From Acidobacteriota bacterium (GTDB lineage Bacteria > Acidobacteriota > Thermoanaerobaculia > Gp7-AA8 > JAHWKK01), in the NCBI GenBank assembly GCA_019347945.1, contig JAHWKK010000011.1:1-64000 (forward strand): DNA of 64,000 nucleotides, given 5' to 3'. Both the position numbers and the translations under genes were made by a program. The notes beneath the pieces are model-generated. The model was not told the origin of the DNA. It did not search any database and worked only from the letters and a program-made list of their open reading frames with translations. Numbering within the stretch: position 1 is the stretch's first letter; each line of letters starts with the position of its first letter. Positions 26,398-35,105 of the stretch are shown here, one piece after another.

Positions 26398-29211
26398 TCA
26401 TCGCAGCCACGGAATGCTCGGCACCGGCCGGAGCACCGACGGGAACGACTCGTTGGTCAGCCACATCGGCAGAAGATTCAGGTGGAACGGGCTTCCCAGA
26501 CTCCCGCTCGTCCCGCCCGGCAGGCTCGTCTCCGCCCGGATTCCGTCGCCCGTCGCCTCCGCGGCGAAGCGTCTCGCGGGACCACTGCCGAACATGAATT
26601 CGTTGACGCCATCCGCCCGCGCGTTGTGCGAGGAAGCATCGATGGTTCCGAATCCTCCATCGGTCGGAATCCCCGGGAGCCCCGGTAGCGGCGCAGGAAC
26701 CAGGCCCCCTGCAGGAGGCACGCTCAGCGGACCGCCGAGAGGATGATCGAAGACGATTCGGTGCAGCTTGCCCCAGTTCCAGTCGTTCATGTCGGTCGAC
26801 CGGCCAAAGGCGGGCGCGAATTCTTCACTCGTGATCAACCCGATGGCGTCCCCGACGCTCTTGAGAATCAGGATGTCGCGCCGGGTCGAAGGGTCGTCCA
26901 CGCCGGGAACGTTGAAGAAGTTCAGCCCCGAGGCTCCGACGCCTCTCGTTGTTTCCCAGTTGTCGAGGAAATTGCGGAGCGAGCTGAGGGTCGAACCGCT
27001 GCCCGGCCGCGGGAGACCTCTACCGGCGCCCTGTTCGATCGCCCCGATCACCGTATCGATCGTGTTCGCGATGAACCGCCCGCGCCATACGCTGTAGATC
27101 GTGGCGGCGACGCTGTGGGCGATTTCGGTCTCCGAGGGACTCGAGAGCTGCCCGTTCTCGTCGCTGGCGTCAAATCCCTCGGGGATGCCGGTCGGCGTCG
27201 AGAAATCCCAGCTCGACAATCTCGCCACCGCGGCCTGAATCGGCGGGCTCGCGGCGAACTGCGCCAGTCCGGGATGCGCGCCCGGAGTGCGGGCGTTGTC
27301 GAAAGCCTGGATGATCCACGGCACGAAGTACTCCGCGTCGACCATGACCGTATCGGCCTGCATCTGCTGTATTTCCTCGAACGAGATCGTCTCGCCGTTG
27401 GCGATCTTCGCCTCGATCATCTCCGTGACGCGCTCACCGCGGAATCCGTCGTAACCAACATTGAGATAGAAGATCCCGCCGGTCGGCCGGAGCTGATTGA
27501 GCGGGTTGTTGTCGAGGGTCGTTCCGGCCGGGTCATTGTTCGCGTTCACGAAAAATCCGGCGGGCGGATTGACGATCTGCGGCATCTCCGAGAACGGAAG
27601 GATCGCATTCGGGGTCGCCTGCGCCGGAGGGGGATTCAGATTGCGGATCCAGTCGTTGCCGCCGGTACCGTTGCGGATGAAGAACGGAGGGAGTCCGTTG
27701 ACCGTCCCCGCTTCGAGATCTTCCCGCAGCGGCAGCTCGGCGCTCGTGAAGTACCCGTAGTCGCCGCTCGAGTCGAGAACCGCCCAATTCTGCGAGCCGA
27801 AATCGAACCACCGCAGCGCGTCACGGAACTCCTCGATCGTCGAAGACCGGCTCACGCGGCGAAGCATCTCGATCTCCTGCGTCGCATTGAATCCGGTGTA
27901 CTGGACGCTCAGCGCGGTGCCTGCCTGGACGTCGAGAGCGATGATCGGTGCGTTGCGGCGAACCACGATGAGGCTCGCGCGCGGGATCGATCCTCCCGGG
28001 GGTATCGTCTGCAGCGAATTGTTCACCCCATCTCCAATCGTGTTCACACGCCAGGTCTGCAGAACGGGAAAGAGCCACTCGACGTCGTCGCCATGTCGCG
28101 TGGCGAGCCCCGCCAGGGCCTGCGGCACGACCACGATCTCCTCGGCGAAGACGTCGGTGACGTCCATCGGATTGACCGTGGCGCCCCACGCGAGGTCCGG
28201 CGTGCGGCCGACGGCCACGTACGGAACTCCCGCGAAGCTCATCCCGATCACGTTGATGTCGCCGGCCTGGAGAGCGTTCGGATAGAACGTCGAAGGCGTA
28301 TCGAGCGCGAGGTGAGGATCGTTGGCGATCATCGGCTGGCCCGATGCGGACAGTTGCGGACCGATCCCCCACTCGTTCGAACCGAGGAAGAAATCCGGGT
28401 CCATCACGTCGCTGAGATACGGAGAGGAGAAGGCCTGCGACACGCTCTCTGCGAGATCGAGCACGCCCTCCGGAAGGGCTTGTGCGGCGGCTTCGTACGC
28501 TTTGTAGAGCTCTTCTTTCGAAGCCGGCGCGGTCGTCGTCATCCCCTTTCCTGCGATGGCGCTCGCATCCGGAACCGTGGAGGCATCACCGAAAGGCTCG
28601 ATGCGGAAGAGATCCTCGAAGAACATCGCCGTACCGTTGAATCCGACCGCGTTTCCGACCTGCACCCAGGTGAGAAAGGCAATCGTCCGGTCGGTGTCGA
28701 GATCGAAGGAAAGCCCGAACGCCAGGAGCTTGGCGATCGACAGTGTGTCGATCGGCGTCCACGGCGGAACCTCGGTGATCTCGAGCGCGCCGTACTCGGC
28801 CGGGAGCTCGTTGGTCGCGAGCCAGGCATTCACTCCCTTCGCATAGCCCATCAGCGCCTCCCGCGTATCGGGCGCGGTGCGAGCCCAGGAACCCTCGGCG
28901 GCACGCCGCAGCCCGAGCGTACGAAGGAGGACGTCGTTCGACAATGCTGGCTGTCCGACGAGCTCCGCGAGCGTTCCACTCGCGAGTCGCCGGTTGAAAT
29001 CCATCTGGAAGAAACGATCCTCCGCGTGGACCCAGCCCTGCAGGAAGAGCAGATCGTGCTCGTTCAGCGCGAAGATGTGCGCCACACCGAGGTCATCCCG
29101 CGTGATCGTCCCCGCTTTCTTCATCCCGGGCAGCTTGAATCTTTCGGTCTGTGCCGAGACCGACAGCGTGAAGATGATCGTCACCAGGGTAATCGCGATT
29201 CGACGCCACAT
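26398..29211 (-). CDS. Penicillin acylase family (Ntn-hydrolase) amidase
   Basis: A 937-residue exported Ntn-hydrolase. Signal peptide MWRRIAITLVTIIFTLSVSA; alpha-chain region with DDLGVAHIFALNEHDLLFLQG and AEDRFFQMDFNRR (about residues 35-75); the autoprocessing nucleophile Ser in LGSNEWGIGP near residue 280, followed by NDPHLALDTPS. It should self-cleave into alpha and beta subunits and hydrolyse amide-linked acyl groups; the family includes penicillin, N-acyl-homoserine-lactone and cyclic lipopeptide acylases. The ATG at 29211 follows AGGAGGT at 6 bases; an upstream in-frame start would put the signal peptide at residue 20. Confidence 0.92.
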   Translation of the reverse strand: MWRRIAITLVTIIFTLSVSAQTERFKLPGMKKAGTITRDDLGVAHIFALNEHDLLFLQGWVHAEDRFFQMDFNRRLASGTLAELVGQPALSNDVLLRTLGLRRAAEGSWARTAPDTREALMGYAKGVNAWLATNELPAEYGALEITEVPPWTPIDTLSIAKLLAFGLSFDLDTDRTIAFLTWVQVGNAVGFNGTAMFFEDLFRIEPFGDASTVPDASAIAGKGMTTTAPASKEELYKAYEAAAQALPEGVLDLAESVSQAFSSPYLSDVMDPDFFLGSNEWGIGPQLSASGQPMIANDPHLALDTPSTFYPNALQAGDINVIGMSFAGVPYVAVGRTPDLAWGATVNPMDVTDVFAEEIVVVPQALAGLATRHGDDVEWLFPVLQTWRVNTIGDGVNNSLQTIPPGGSIPRASLIVVRRNAPIIALDVQAGTALSVQYTGFNATQEIEMLRRVSRSSTIEEFRDALRWFDFGSQNWAVLDSSGDYGYFTSAELPLREDLEAGTVNGLPPFFIRNGTGGNDWIRNLNPPPAQATPNAILPFSEMPQIVNPPAGFFVNANNDPAGTTLDNNPLNQLRPTGGIFYLNVGYDGFRGERVTEMIEAKIANGETISFEEIQQMQADTVMVDAEYFVPWIIQAFDNARTPGAHPGLAQFAASPPIQAAVARLSSWDFSTPTGIPEGFDASDENGQLSSPSETEIAHSVAATIYSVWRGRFIANTIDTVIGAIEQGAGRGLPRPGSGSTLSSLRNFLDNWETTRGVGASGLNFFNVPGVDDPSTRRDILILKSVGDAIGLITSEEFAPAFGRSTDMNDWNWGKLHRIVFDHPLGGPLSVPPAGGLVPAPLPGLPGIPTDGGFGTIDASSHNARADGVNEFMFGSGPARRFAAEATGDGIRAETSLPGGTSGSLGSPFHLNLLPMWLTNESFPSVLRPVPSIPWLR

Positions 29212-29326
29212 TTGGAACCTCCTGAAGTCTTCGTTAGTGGCCGATTGTATACGACCGAATTCCGGTTTCATGAGATCTGAGCCGGGTACGGGTTAGAATC
29301 AGGCTTCGAATCGAATGGGGGGCGTT

Positions 29327-29947
29327 ATGAGACGAGTCGGAATCCTGCTGATCAGTGCTGCGATGGCGAGCGCGCCGGTATTGGCGCAGGACGTCGATCT
29401 GGCGGTCTGGGGTGTGAGCCACACGTTCCAGGGCGACAATCGGATCGACGACGTCAATGACATCGACATTGAATTCGACGAGAACATCGGTTTCGGCCTG
29501 ACCGGTGACCTCCACTGGACGGATCTCTTCTCGACCGAGATCGGCGTCTACGCGCTCGATGCCGACGGGACCTTGAACCTCGGTTTTCTCGACGAGCGGA
29601 TCGATCTCGGGTCGCTCGACGTGATGCCGGTCACCGCCACGCTCCGGGCGCATTTCGGGACTGATCGGTTCGACGTCTATGTCGGGGCCGGCGGCGCCTG
29701 GGTGATGTTCGACGATCTCAGCAGTGTGGATCTGCGGGAGGGCGGGACCGAGTTCATCGAGATCGACGACGAGCTGACCTGGCTCGCCAACGCCGGGCTC
29801 ACATTCTGGCTGAACGAAGGTTTCGGGATCGGAGTCGACGCCAAATGGATCGCGCTCGAGGCCGACACCCTCTCCGATACGGGCGAGGCCATCCCCCTCG
29901 AGCTCGACCCCCTCATGATCTCCGGCGGACTCATCCTCCGCTTCTGA
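29327..29947 (+). CDS. OmpW-like outer-membrane protein
   Basis: About 206 residues: signal peptide (MRRVGILLISAAMASAPVLA), then an eight-strand barrel pattern ending in Phe (GGLILRF). The PVTATLRAHFG segment and GVGAGGAW-like turn (YVGAGGAWVMFDD) match OmpW-family barrels, which form small hydrophobic channels in the outer membrane. Divergent from the acylase gene. Ligand unknown. Confidence 0.8.
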   Translation: MRRVGILLISAAMASAPVLAQDVDLAVWGVSHTFQGDNRIDDVNDIDIEFDENIGFGLTGDLHWTDLFSTEIGVYALDADGTLNLGFLDERIDLGSLDVMPVTATLRAHFGTDRFDVYVGAGGAWVMFDDLSSVDLREGGTEFIEIDDELTWLANAGLTFWLNEGFGIGVDAKWIALEADTLSDTGEAIPLELDPLMISGGLILRF

Positions 29948-29979
29948 TTGGCAAATTACGGGCTTGCGCGATGTCCCCA

Positions 29980-30285
29980 TCACCGGGAGGCCGAAGCGCC
30001 TGCTGAGCCGCCCCGTCTCGAGCTTGCGCAATGGAGGGCGAGCCTCTGGCGATCCTCGAACCTCCAACCTCAAACCTCAAACCTGTTTTTCACCGGGAGG
30101 GCGAAGCGCCTGCTGAGCCGCCCCGTAACGAGCTTGCGCAAATGCAACCGACTGCCGGGAGGGGGCGGGCCTATAGCGAGCCGCGAACCCCCAACCTCCA
30201 ACCTCCAACCTGTTCTCATCGGCGAAGCGCCTGCTGAGCCGCCCCGTAACGAGCTTGCGCGAACGCAAACGATGAGCGGGCGCGC
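29980..30285. repeat. Three tandem copies of a roughly 115-base unit
   Basis: A 37-base core (GCGAAGCGCCTGCTGAGCCG, then CCCCGTAACGAGCTTGCGC) occurs at about 29993, 30102 and 30222, each separated by AACCTCCAACC/AACCTCAAACC arrays (30056-30083, 30186-30212). One frame reads EAPAEPPRNELA, but stops and frame changes between copies rule out a gene. It fills the gap between the OmpW-like gene and the HEPN/MNT pair. Confidence 0.8.
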
Positions 30286-30334
30286 GATACGCGTGTGCAC
30301 TCTCGCCCCGCCCAGCCGTGCTAACTTTCCCTCG

Positions 30335-30727
30335 ATGGCCGACCGCTCAGCCGACTGGTTCAGTCAAGCCGAACGAGATCTGCGTCAGGCCGAGCTCTCG
30401 AAGTCGGAGCAGATCCACGAATGGGCCTGTTTCGCGGCGCAGCAGGCCGCGGAGAAAGCCATCAAGGCGCTCCACCTGGCCAGCGGTCAGGAAGCGTGGG
30501 GCCACGTCGTCCGCAAACTTCTCGAGGAGCTCCCTCTGGAGCCACCCCCGGAGCTGCTGGAGAAGGCGCGCGTCCTCGACTCGTTCTACATTCCCGCGCG
30601 TCATCCGAACGGTCACGCCGAAGGTGCCGCCTTCGAGCACTACGGTGAGATGCAGAGCATGGAGGCGATCCGATATGCCAGTGAAATCCTCGACTTCGTC
30701 CGTACTCGTATGGCCGAAAAAGGCTGA
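30335..30727 (+). CDS. HEPN-domain protein, putative toxin RNase
   Basis: About 130 residues of the HEPN superfamily. The N-terminal helix ADWFSQAERDLRQAELSK and CFAAQQAAEKAIKAL are typical. The RNase motif Rx4-6H is present as RHPNGH (about residues 89-94), so the catalytic residues of HEPN ribonuclease toxins are conserved. The gene overlaps the MNT-type nucleotidyltransferase downstream by 53 bases, giving the classical HEPN/MNT (HepT/MntA, type VII) toxin-antitoxin order, in which the MNT partner adenylylates the HEPN protein. Confidence 0.87.
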   Translation: MADRSADWFSQAERDLRQAELSKSEQIHEWACFAAQQAAEKAIKALHLASGQEAWGHVVRKLLEELPLEPPPELLEKARVLDSFYIPARHPNGHAEGAAFEHYGEMQSMEAIRYASEILDFVRTRMAEKG

Positions 30728-31025
30728 CGTAGTCCGGGCCGTCGAGTCGTGGGCGGCCGCGACCCGTTCGGGTCACTCGGGCATCGTCGGCATCGGCTAT
30801 TACGGCTCGCTCCGGCGGGATGACTGGGGAGTGGGGAGCGACGTCGACCTCGTCGTGGTGGTCGAGTCCTCCCGACGCCGCGCGATCGAAAGGCCGCTGG
30901 ATTTCGATCTCTCTTCGATTCCCGTTCCCGCGGACCTGCTCGTCTTCACGGCTGAAGAGTGGGGTGCGCTCGAGCGCCGGAAAGACCGCTTCGCCCGTGA
31001 GATGCGGGACGTCGTCTGGCTCTGA
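30675..31025 (+). CDS. MNT-type minimal nucleotidyltransferase, putative antitoxin
   Basis: About 116 residues with the minimal nucleotidyltransferase motif GSx10DxD (GSLRRDDWGVGSDVD, about residues 43-57). In characterised HepT/MntA pairs this protein transfers AMP to a tyrosine of the HEPN toxin. The start is uncertain: the ATG at 30675 lies inside the HEPN gene, and a later GTG is possible. The overlap supports translational coupling. A strong hairpin lies downstream at 31192-31210. Confidence 0.85.
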   Translation: MPVKSSTSSVLVWPKKADVVRAVESWAAATRSGHSGIVGIGYYGSLRRDDWGVGSDVDLVVVVESSRRRAIERPLDFDLSSIPVPADLLVFTAEEWGALERRKDRFAREMRDVVWL

Positions 31026-31422
31026 AAGGGCATTGTATCGGACGAAGCGCATTCGATCGCTCACGCCGGACAACCTCGATCACTCCTTCTCAATCCCTCC
31101 TTTCCCCGAGCAGCGGCACGCCGACCGGTCTCGAAAGCTTGCCGGGCATCCGTTGAGGGCGTGCCCCGAGGGCGAACCGAATTGCCAACACCGCCGGCTG
31201 GAAGCCGGCGCTTTGTCAGCTCGCCCTACGAACGGAGCGATGACTCCTCGGCCGTCGTAGACAGCTCGAGCCCTGTTTCGGAAGCTGCACCTGCGGTCCG
31301 CCGAGAGCTGTCTCGCGACCCTAAAATGACTCCGAAAACGGGGTGATAAGCATCGAGGGATTTATGGGATCACTCACTGGACATTACTGGCCCTCTGAGA
31401 TAGCGTCCTCACGCACCTCACG
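31026..31422. other. Gene-free stretch with strong hairpin
   Basis: Nothing recognisable apart from the hairpin at 31192-31210: CGCCGGCT-GGA-AGCCGGCG, an 8-base perfect stem followed by CTTTG. It could end the HEPN/MNT transcript, although no T-run follows; the same type of palindrome is a common extragenic repeat. The last 50 bases must carry the ribosome binding site for the membrane protein gene, but no good Shine-Dalgarno is seen. Confidence 0.45.
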
Positions 31423-33273
31423 ATGGTACCCACACACGAGCGATCCCTTATCCGATACTGGCTCGCGATCATCGGGGGCACCTGTGTTGCGCTATATCTT
31501 TCATCGTTCCGGGGAGTGGTCCCGATATGGATTTTCCCTCAGGGAGAAGGAGGGATCTGGATCGATGAAGCATCCCGGGTCCTCGACGGTGACGTCATGT
31601 ATCGGGACTTTTTCGAGTTCGTGGGTCCAGTGGTCGTCCACTTCAATGCGATATGGCTCTGGTTGACGAACGAAAGTGCAATGGGAGCGGTCCTCAGCGT
31701 TGCGCTAATTGGGTTGGTTCTGACCTTACAGCTCATTTCGATATCCAGACGAATACTGCCGGAAAGCGCATGGCAGTTTCTCCCGCCACTTCTCTTCCTA
31801 CCAATCTATCTCTCGTACAGCCCGGGAAATCACAAGTGGTTTACGTGGATGCTCGTAATCGCAGCCATCCAGCTGATCTCGCGGTCAGCGAGAACTCGGA
31901 TCGATGAGAGCGCAGGGGGTGCGCTGCTCGGCCTGAGTATTCTTTCAACACAGGATATCGGCCTTGCGGCCAGTCTGGCGGTGCTCGTTGCACTCGCCAG
32001 GGTTGACATGGCCGGTGGTTTGCGCACCCTCGCTGTGATGGCGCTCAGCGTCGGGGTGGGATTCGGCACGCTGGTGTCAGTCGCAGGCCGAGAGCCCATG
32101 TTCGAAGCGATGATCCTTTTCCCTCTCGAGAACTACAAAAAGCCAAATCCCGGACTAGCCTTCTCGTTGTTGGGCGCTACACCGCGGAAGCTCATCTACG
32201 TTCCGAGGCTGATCTTCTGGTGGTCGACAGTCCTTGCTGGCGTCGTCGCAGCCCTCTCGATCACGATGGCGAGTAAACGATCGGCGATTGCCCTGGAAGC
32301 ATTGGCCCTTGCGGGTCTGGGCTCGACCCTGGCAATTTCGCTGACACGGGCTATGGAGCCCGTTCAGCTTGCGGCTGCCGGAACCTGCCTTCTGATACCG
32401 CTGGCATTGTGGTTTTCGAAATCGACGCATTACAAGGCCGCGGTAATAATGACGATTCTGTTGCTCGCTACAGGCTCCTATACTGCCCTCACCACGCTTG
32501 CGGCCAGACAATTCCGCTTCGCGACTCTGATCCATACCCCTCGAGGCTCGATCTGGAGCATGGTGCCGTCACCCGAACTCCAGGGACTAATCAACCTCAC
32601 GAAGCCGGGGGATCCAACATTCCTCTTCCCGGATAAGGGTGGATTCTACTTTCTGTCGGATACCTGTAACGTCACCGCATACCCCTATCTCCAGGATATG
32701 GCTTTCTCACCCATGTCTCAGGTCTACGAGGCGATCGAGCAGATTGAAGCGGCGCGGCCGACTGTCGGGATTTTTGACGCCACCAGACTGTACTCAAGAC
32801 GAAGCCCATCGGAAAGCACCCTTCGTCCGCTCATTACCTACATCCTCGAACGATATGAGCTCGACCCGACTGGTCTCGCCGTCAAAAAAAACGTTGCCGG
32901 CAAACCATCGCCGCCGGCCAGGTCGATCCCTATCACGACGGCGCCATCACGAGTTGATCCGAGAATACTAGGTCACCTGAGGTCACGATTGGGGGTCGAG
33001 GTCACGATTGGGGGTCAGGTCTTCGTTTTTCGGTTCCTCGCGCATTTTCGAGATCGCAGGCCGGGAGATGCAGGAAATCCCTGCCGCGAACCCCGAATGT
33101 TTCGTGTTCCGGACGCATTGAAGGCGTATGTTTCTTCCTGCCGGGAGTATGCTTGCGGGGGCCGGGGCCCCCCGCGAGTCGGGGCTGGAGCCCCGACTCG
33201 CGGCGCTCAACCTCCGCGACATGGCTCTTCAATGGCACGGACACGTTTGCCGAAGCCGAGTGCGGTCATCTGA
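31423..33273 (+). CDS. GT-C/ArnT-like membrane glycosyltransferase-like protein with anomalous tail
   Basis: A 616-residue integral-membrane protein. The N-terminal GIWIDEASRVLDGDVMYRDF with an acidic DE pair, between a first helix and further helices (residues about 45-64), matches the first periplasmic loop of GT-C transferases that use polyprenyl-phosphate sugars. About ten helices follow, then a soluble region from about residue 360. From about residue 490 the sequence looks unlike protein: Arg/Pro/Gly-rich and partly encoded by a direct repeat at 32987-33017. The natural C-terminus was probably lost to a frameshift near the A-run at 32885. Composition is less GC-rich than neighbours. It converges on the phosphodiesterase gene with an 8-base overlap. 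Confidence 0.62.
   Translation: MVPTHERSLIRYWLAIIGGTCVALYLSSFRGVVPIWIFPQGEGGIWIDEASRVLDGDVMYRDFFEFVGPVVVHFNAIWLWLTNESAMGAVLSVALIGLVLTLQLISISRRILPESAWQFLPPLLFLPIYLSYSPGNHKWFTWMLVIAAIQLISRSARTRIDESAGGALLGLSILSTQDIGLAASLAVLVALARVDMAGGLRTLAVMALSVGVGFGTLVSVAGREPMFEAMILFPLENYKKPNPGLAFSLLGATPRKLIYVPRLIFWWSTVLAGVVAALSITMASKRSAIALEALALAGLGSTLAISLTRAMEPVQLAAAGTCLLIPLALWFSKSTHYKAAVIMTILLLATGSYTALTTLAARQFRFATLIHTPRGSIWSMVPSPELQGLINLTKPGDPTFLFPDKGGFYFLSDTCNVTAYPYLQDMAFSPMSQVYEAIEQIEAARPTVGIFDATRLYSRRSPSESTLRPLITYILERYELDPTGLAVKKNVAGKPSPPARSIPITTAPSRVDPRILGHLRSRLGVEVTIGGQVFVFRFLAHFRDRRPGDAGNPCREPRMFRVPDALKAYVSSCREYACGGRGPPRVGAGAPTRGAQPPRHGSSMARTRLPKPSAVI
32984..33020. repeat. Direct repeat GGTCACGATTGGGGGTC
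   Basis: Two adjacent copies of GGTCACGATTGGGGGTC within the 3' part of the membrane protein frame, followed by AGGTCTTCG. The style resembles short REP-like elements and supports the idea that this end of the frame is not original coding sequence. Confidence 0.55.
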
Positions 33274-34996
33274 GATATCCGAGGCTTCGGAGCTGCTGGA
33301 TCGTGAACTCCTGGTTTTCGTGAGTCGTCCAGTAGTCCGGTTCGAGGTCCGCGTACGAGGCGACTCGCGTCTGGACTTCCTCGATACCAGGGAATGGCTC
33401 CGCCATCATTCGATCTGACGGAAGGCTGAGCAGAGCGAGAAGCGATGGCAGAACTCCCTGGATCGAGCATCGGCCGGCCTCGCTCGTCGGGGGAGCGGGC
33501 GAAATGATGACGAGCCCGTCCGGCGAGAGATAGTGTTCGAAATCTCCGAAATCCCACCCGTGGTCGGACATCAGAAAGACCGTTGCGTCGTCGCCAAACG
33601 CTTTCGTCAGCATCCCCACGGTGCGATCGAGCTCCTGATACGCCTCTGCAAGCCGGGGTGAGAGGGGTTCCGCGGAAACCGATGGGCCGAGCCTGTGCTT
33701 CAGCATGTCGAGCGCGTGCGTGTAATAGATGCCGAGGTCGTAGCGTTGCGAGGCGAACATCTCCGCCGCCAGACGCGACTGCCGTCGCTCTCGACGAAGC
33801 TCCTTCGAGTGGTCGAGAGGGGTGAGTTTCTCGAATTCATTACGGTCATCGTCCGGCTCGTTGGTCCACCGGGTTCGTCCGAAGCGGGACGAGAATGCCT
33901 CCCATTCGCTCATGCGAGGTACGACGAAGGTTCCATCCACTCGCTCCGGCGCCTCGGGGAACGGAAGAGGATCGAACACCGCGACATGTCGGCCTGCCCT
34001 GGTCGCGATCGTCCAGAGCGGGGGTCGCTCGAGATCGCGGCTCGTGATCGGCCGCGAGCTCCACAGCCAATCGGGTCCCGCGGCCGGCAGAACGCGTTCG
34101 AGCATCCAGAGCGAATGAAATCCGAAGCGCGGCAGGCGGACGATCTCGTGCGACAGCCCCGCGAAACTCCATCGTTCGTAAGCACCGACGCCGTTTGATG
34201 GCGATGGCGCTCCGGTATAGGCAGTCGTCCAGATCTCCGCCGAGAATTTGTAATTCTCGTTATCCAGGCCGCAGGCTCGTCCCGATTCGAGGAGCTTCCG
34301 GAGATTTGGAAGATGATTCGATTCGGTCAGGTCAGCGGCAATGTTCGGATCGAGCCCGTCGATACCGATGAAGAGCAGCCGGCCGGCCGGCTGAACGCCG
34401 CTCGCAACGGTTGCGGAGCCCGCGTGAAGAAGACCGAGTCTCTCGATCGCCTCCGTTCGTTCACGGTCCGGCTCGAATGCCGTCACGATCAATACAAATG
34501 TCGCATTGATGACGATGACCACGAGGACCATCGCGGCGGCCCAGCGGAGCCCGGACAGGTGAGCCGTTTTCACCGCGATCCCGATGATCGTGATCGCCGC
34601 CAGAATGGCAGCGATCAGGAACGACGCTCCGATCAGTCCAAGGTGTGGATCGATGGACAGAAACTGGTGTGCGGGCTCGAAGCGGACGGCCCATGTCAGG
34701 AGGAACAGGGCCGCAACGTAAAGGCCCACGGCGGTTCGGAGCGGAGGAGAGCCGACCCGGCGGCTCCATAGATGTGCGGCGACCGTCAGCAGCGCGATGC
34801 CCGGCATCAGAAAGATGAAGAAATGTCCTGCGAGAAGGACGAGATCCCGGGTCGTGAGCCAACGGTCGTTGATTGCGAAGGTCCAGACGGCGAGCGCCGC
34901 AGAGATGACGGGCGCCGTGGCCACCGCAAGCAGGACGAGACGCATCGTTGAATGGCCCGGCCGGGATTCGCTCTTCATCCGTACGCGATGATACAT
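33266..34996 (-). CDS. Membrane-anchored alkaline-phosphatase-superfamily phosphodiesterase
   Basis: A 576-residue protein with about six N-terminal transmembrane helices (residues about 18-175) and a periplasmic type I phosphodiesterase/nucleotide pyrophosphatase-like domain. Metal-site motifs are LLFIGIDGLDPN (about residue 210), HALDMLKH (about 425) and MSDHGWDFGDFEHY (about 475). Substrates of such domains include phosphodiesters in lipids and glycans. It ends in LRSLGYLR, almost the same as the C-terminus of the next protein (LRSLGYLQ). The start at 34996 has AAAGGAA before it; ATGs at 34978 and 34945 are alternatives. Confidence 0.85.
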   Translation of the reverse strand: MYHRVRMKSESRPGHSTMRLVLLAVATAPVISAALAVWTFAINDRWLTTRDLVLLAGHFFIFLMPGIALLTVAAHLWSRRVGSPPLRTAVGLYVAALFLLTWAVRFEPAHQFLSIDPHLGLIGASFLIAAILAAITIIGIAVKTAHLSGLRWAAAMVLVVIVINATFVLIVTAFEPDRERTEAIERLGLLHAGSATVASGVQPAGRLLFIGIDGLDPNIAADLTESNHLPNLRKLLESGRACGLDNENYKFSAEIWTTAYTGAPSPSNGVGAYERWSFAGLSHEIVRLPRFGFHSLWMLERVLPAAGPDWLWSSRPITSRDLERPPLWTIATRAGRHVAVFDPLPFPEAPERVDGTFVVPRMSEWEAFSSRFGRTRWTNEPDDDRNEFEKLTPLDHSKELRRERRQSRLAAEMFASQRYDLGIYYTHALDMLKHRLGPSVSAEPLSPRLAEAYQELDRTVGMLTKAFGDDATVFLMSDHGWDFGDFEHYLSPDGLVIISPAPPTSEAGRCSIQGVLPSLLALLSLPSDRMMAEPFPGIEEVQTRVASYADLEPDYWTTHENQEFTIQQLRSLGYLR

Positions 34997-35105
34997 GGCC
35001 GGTTCCTTTCAACCACCGGTCTCCGGGTCTTCGCCACCGGACGAGTGAACGGCTATTCTTTGATCGAGCTATACCAGCGGGAGCGGCTCTGAAGAGCACT
35101 GAAAC

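Noticed and set aside
26743-29280. Long open frame on the plus strand opposite the penicillin-acylase family gene
   Set aside because: It is the antisense shadow of a high-GC gene with clear family motifs; its translation is Arg-rich without recognisable domains. The same applies to long frames opposite the genes at 35106-37034 and 55665-57960.
30335-31025. Part of a restriction or larger defence island
   Set aside because: Only the HEPN and MNT genes are present; the neighbours are barrel, repeat and polysaccharide genes.
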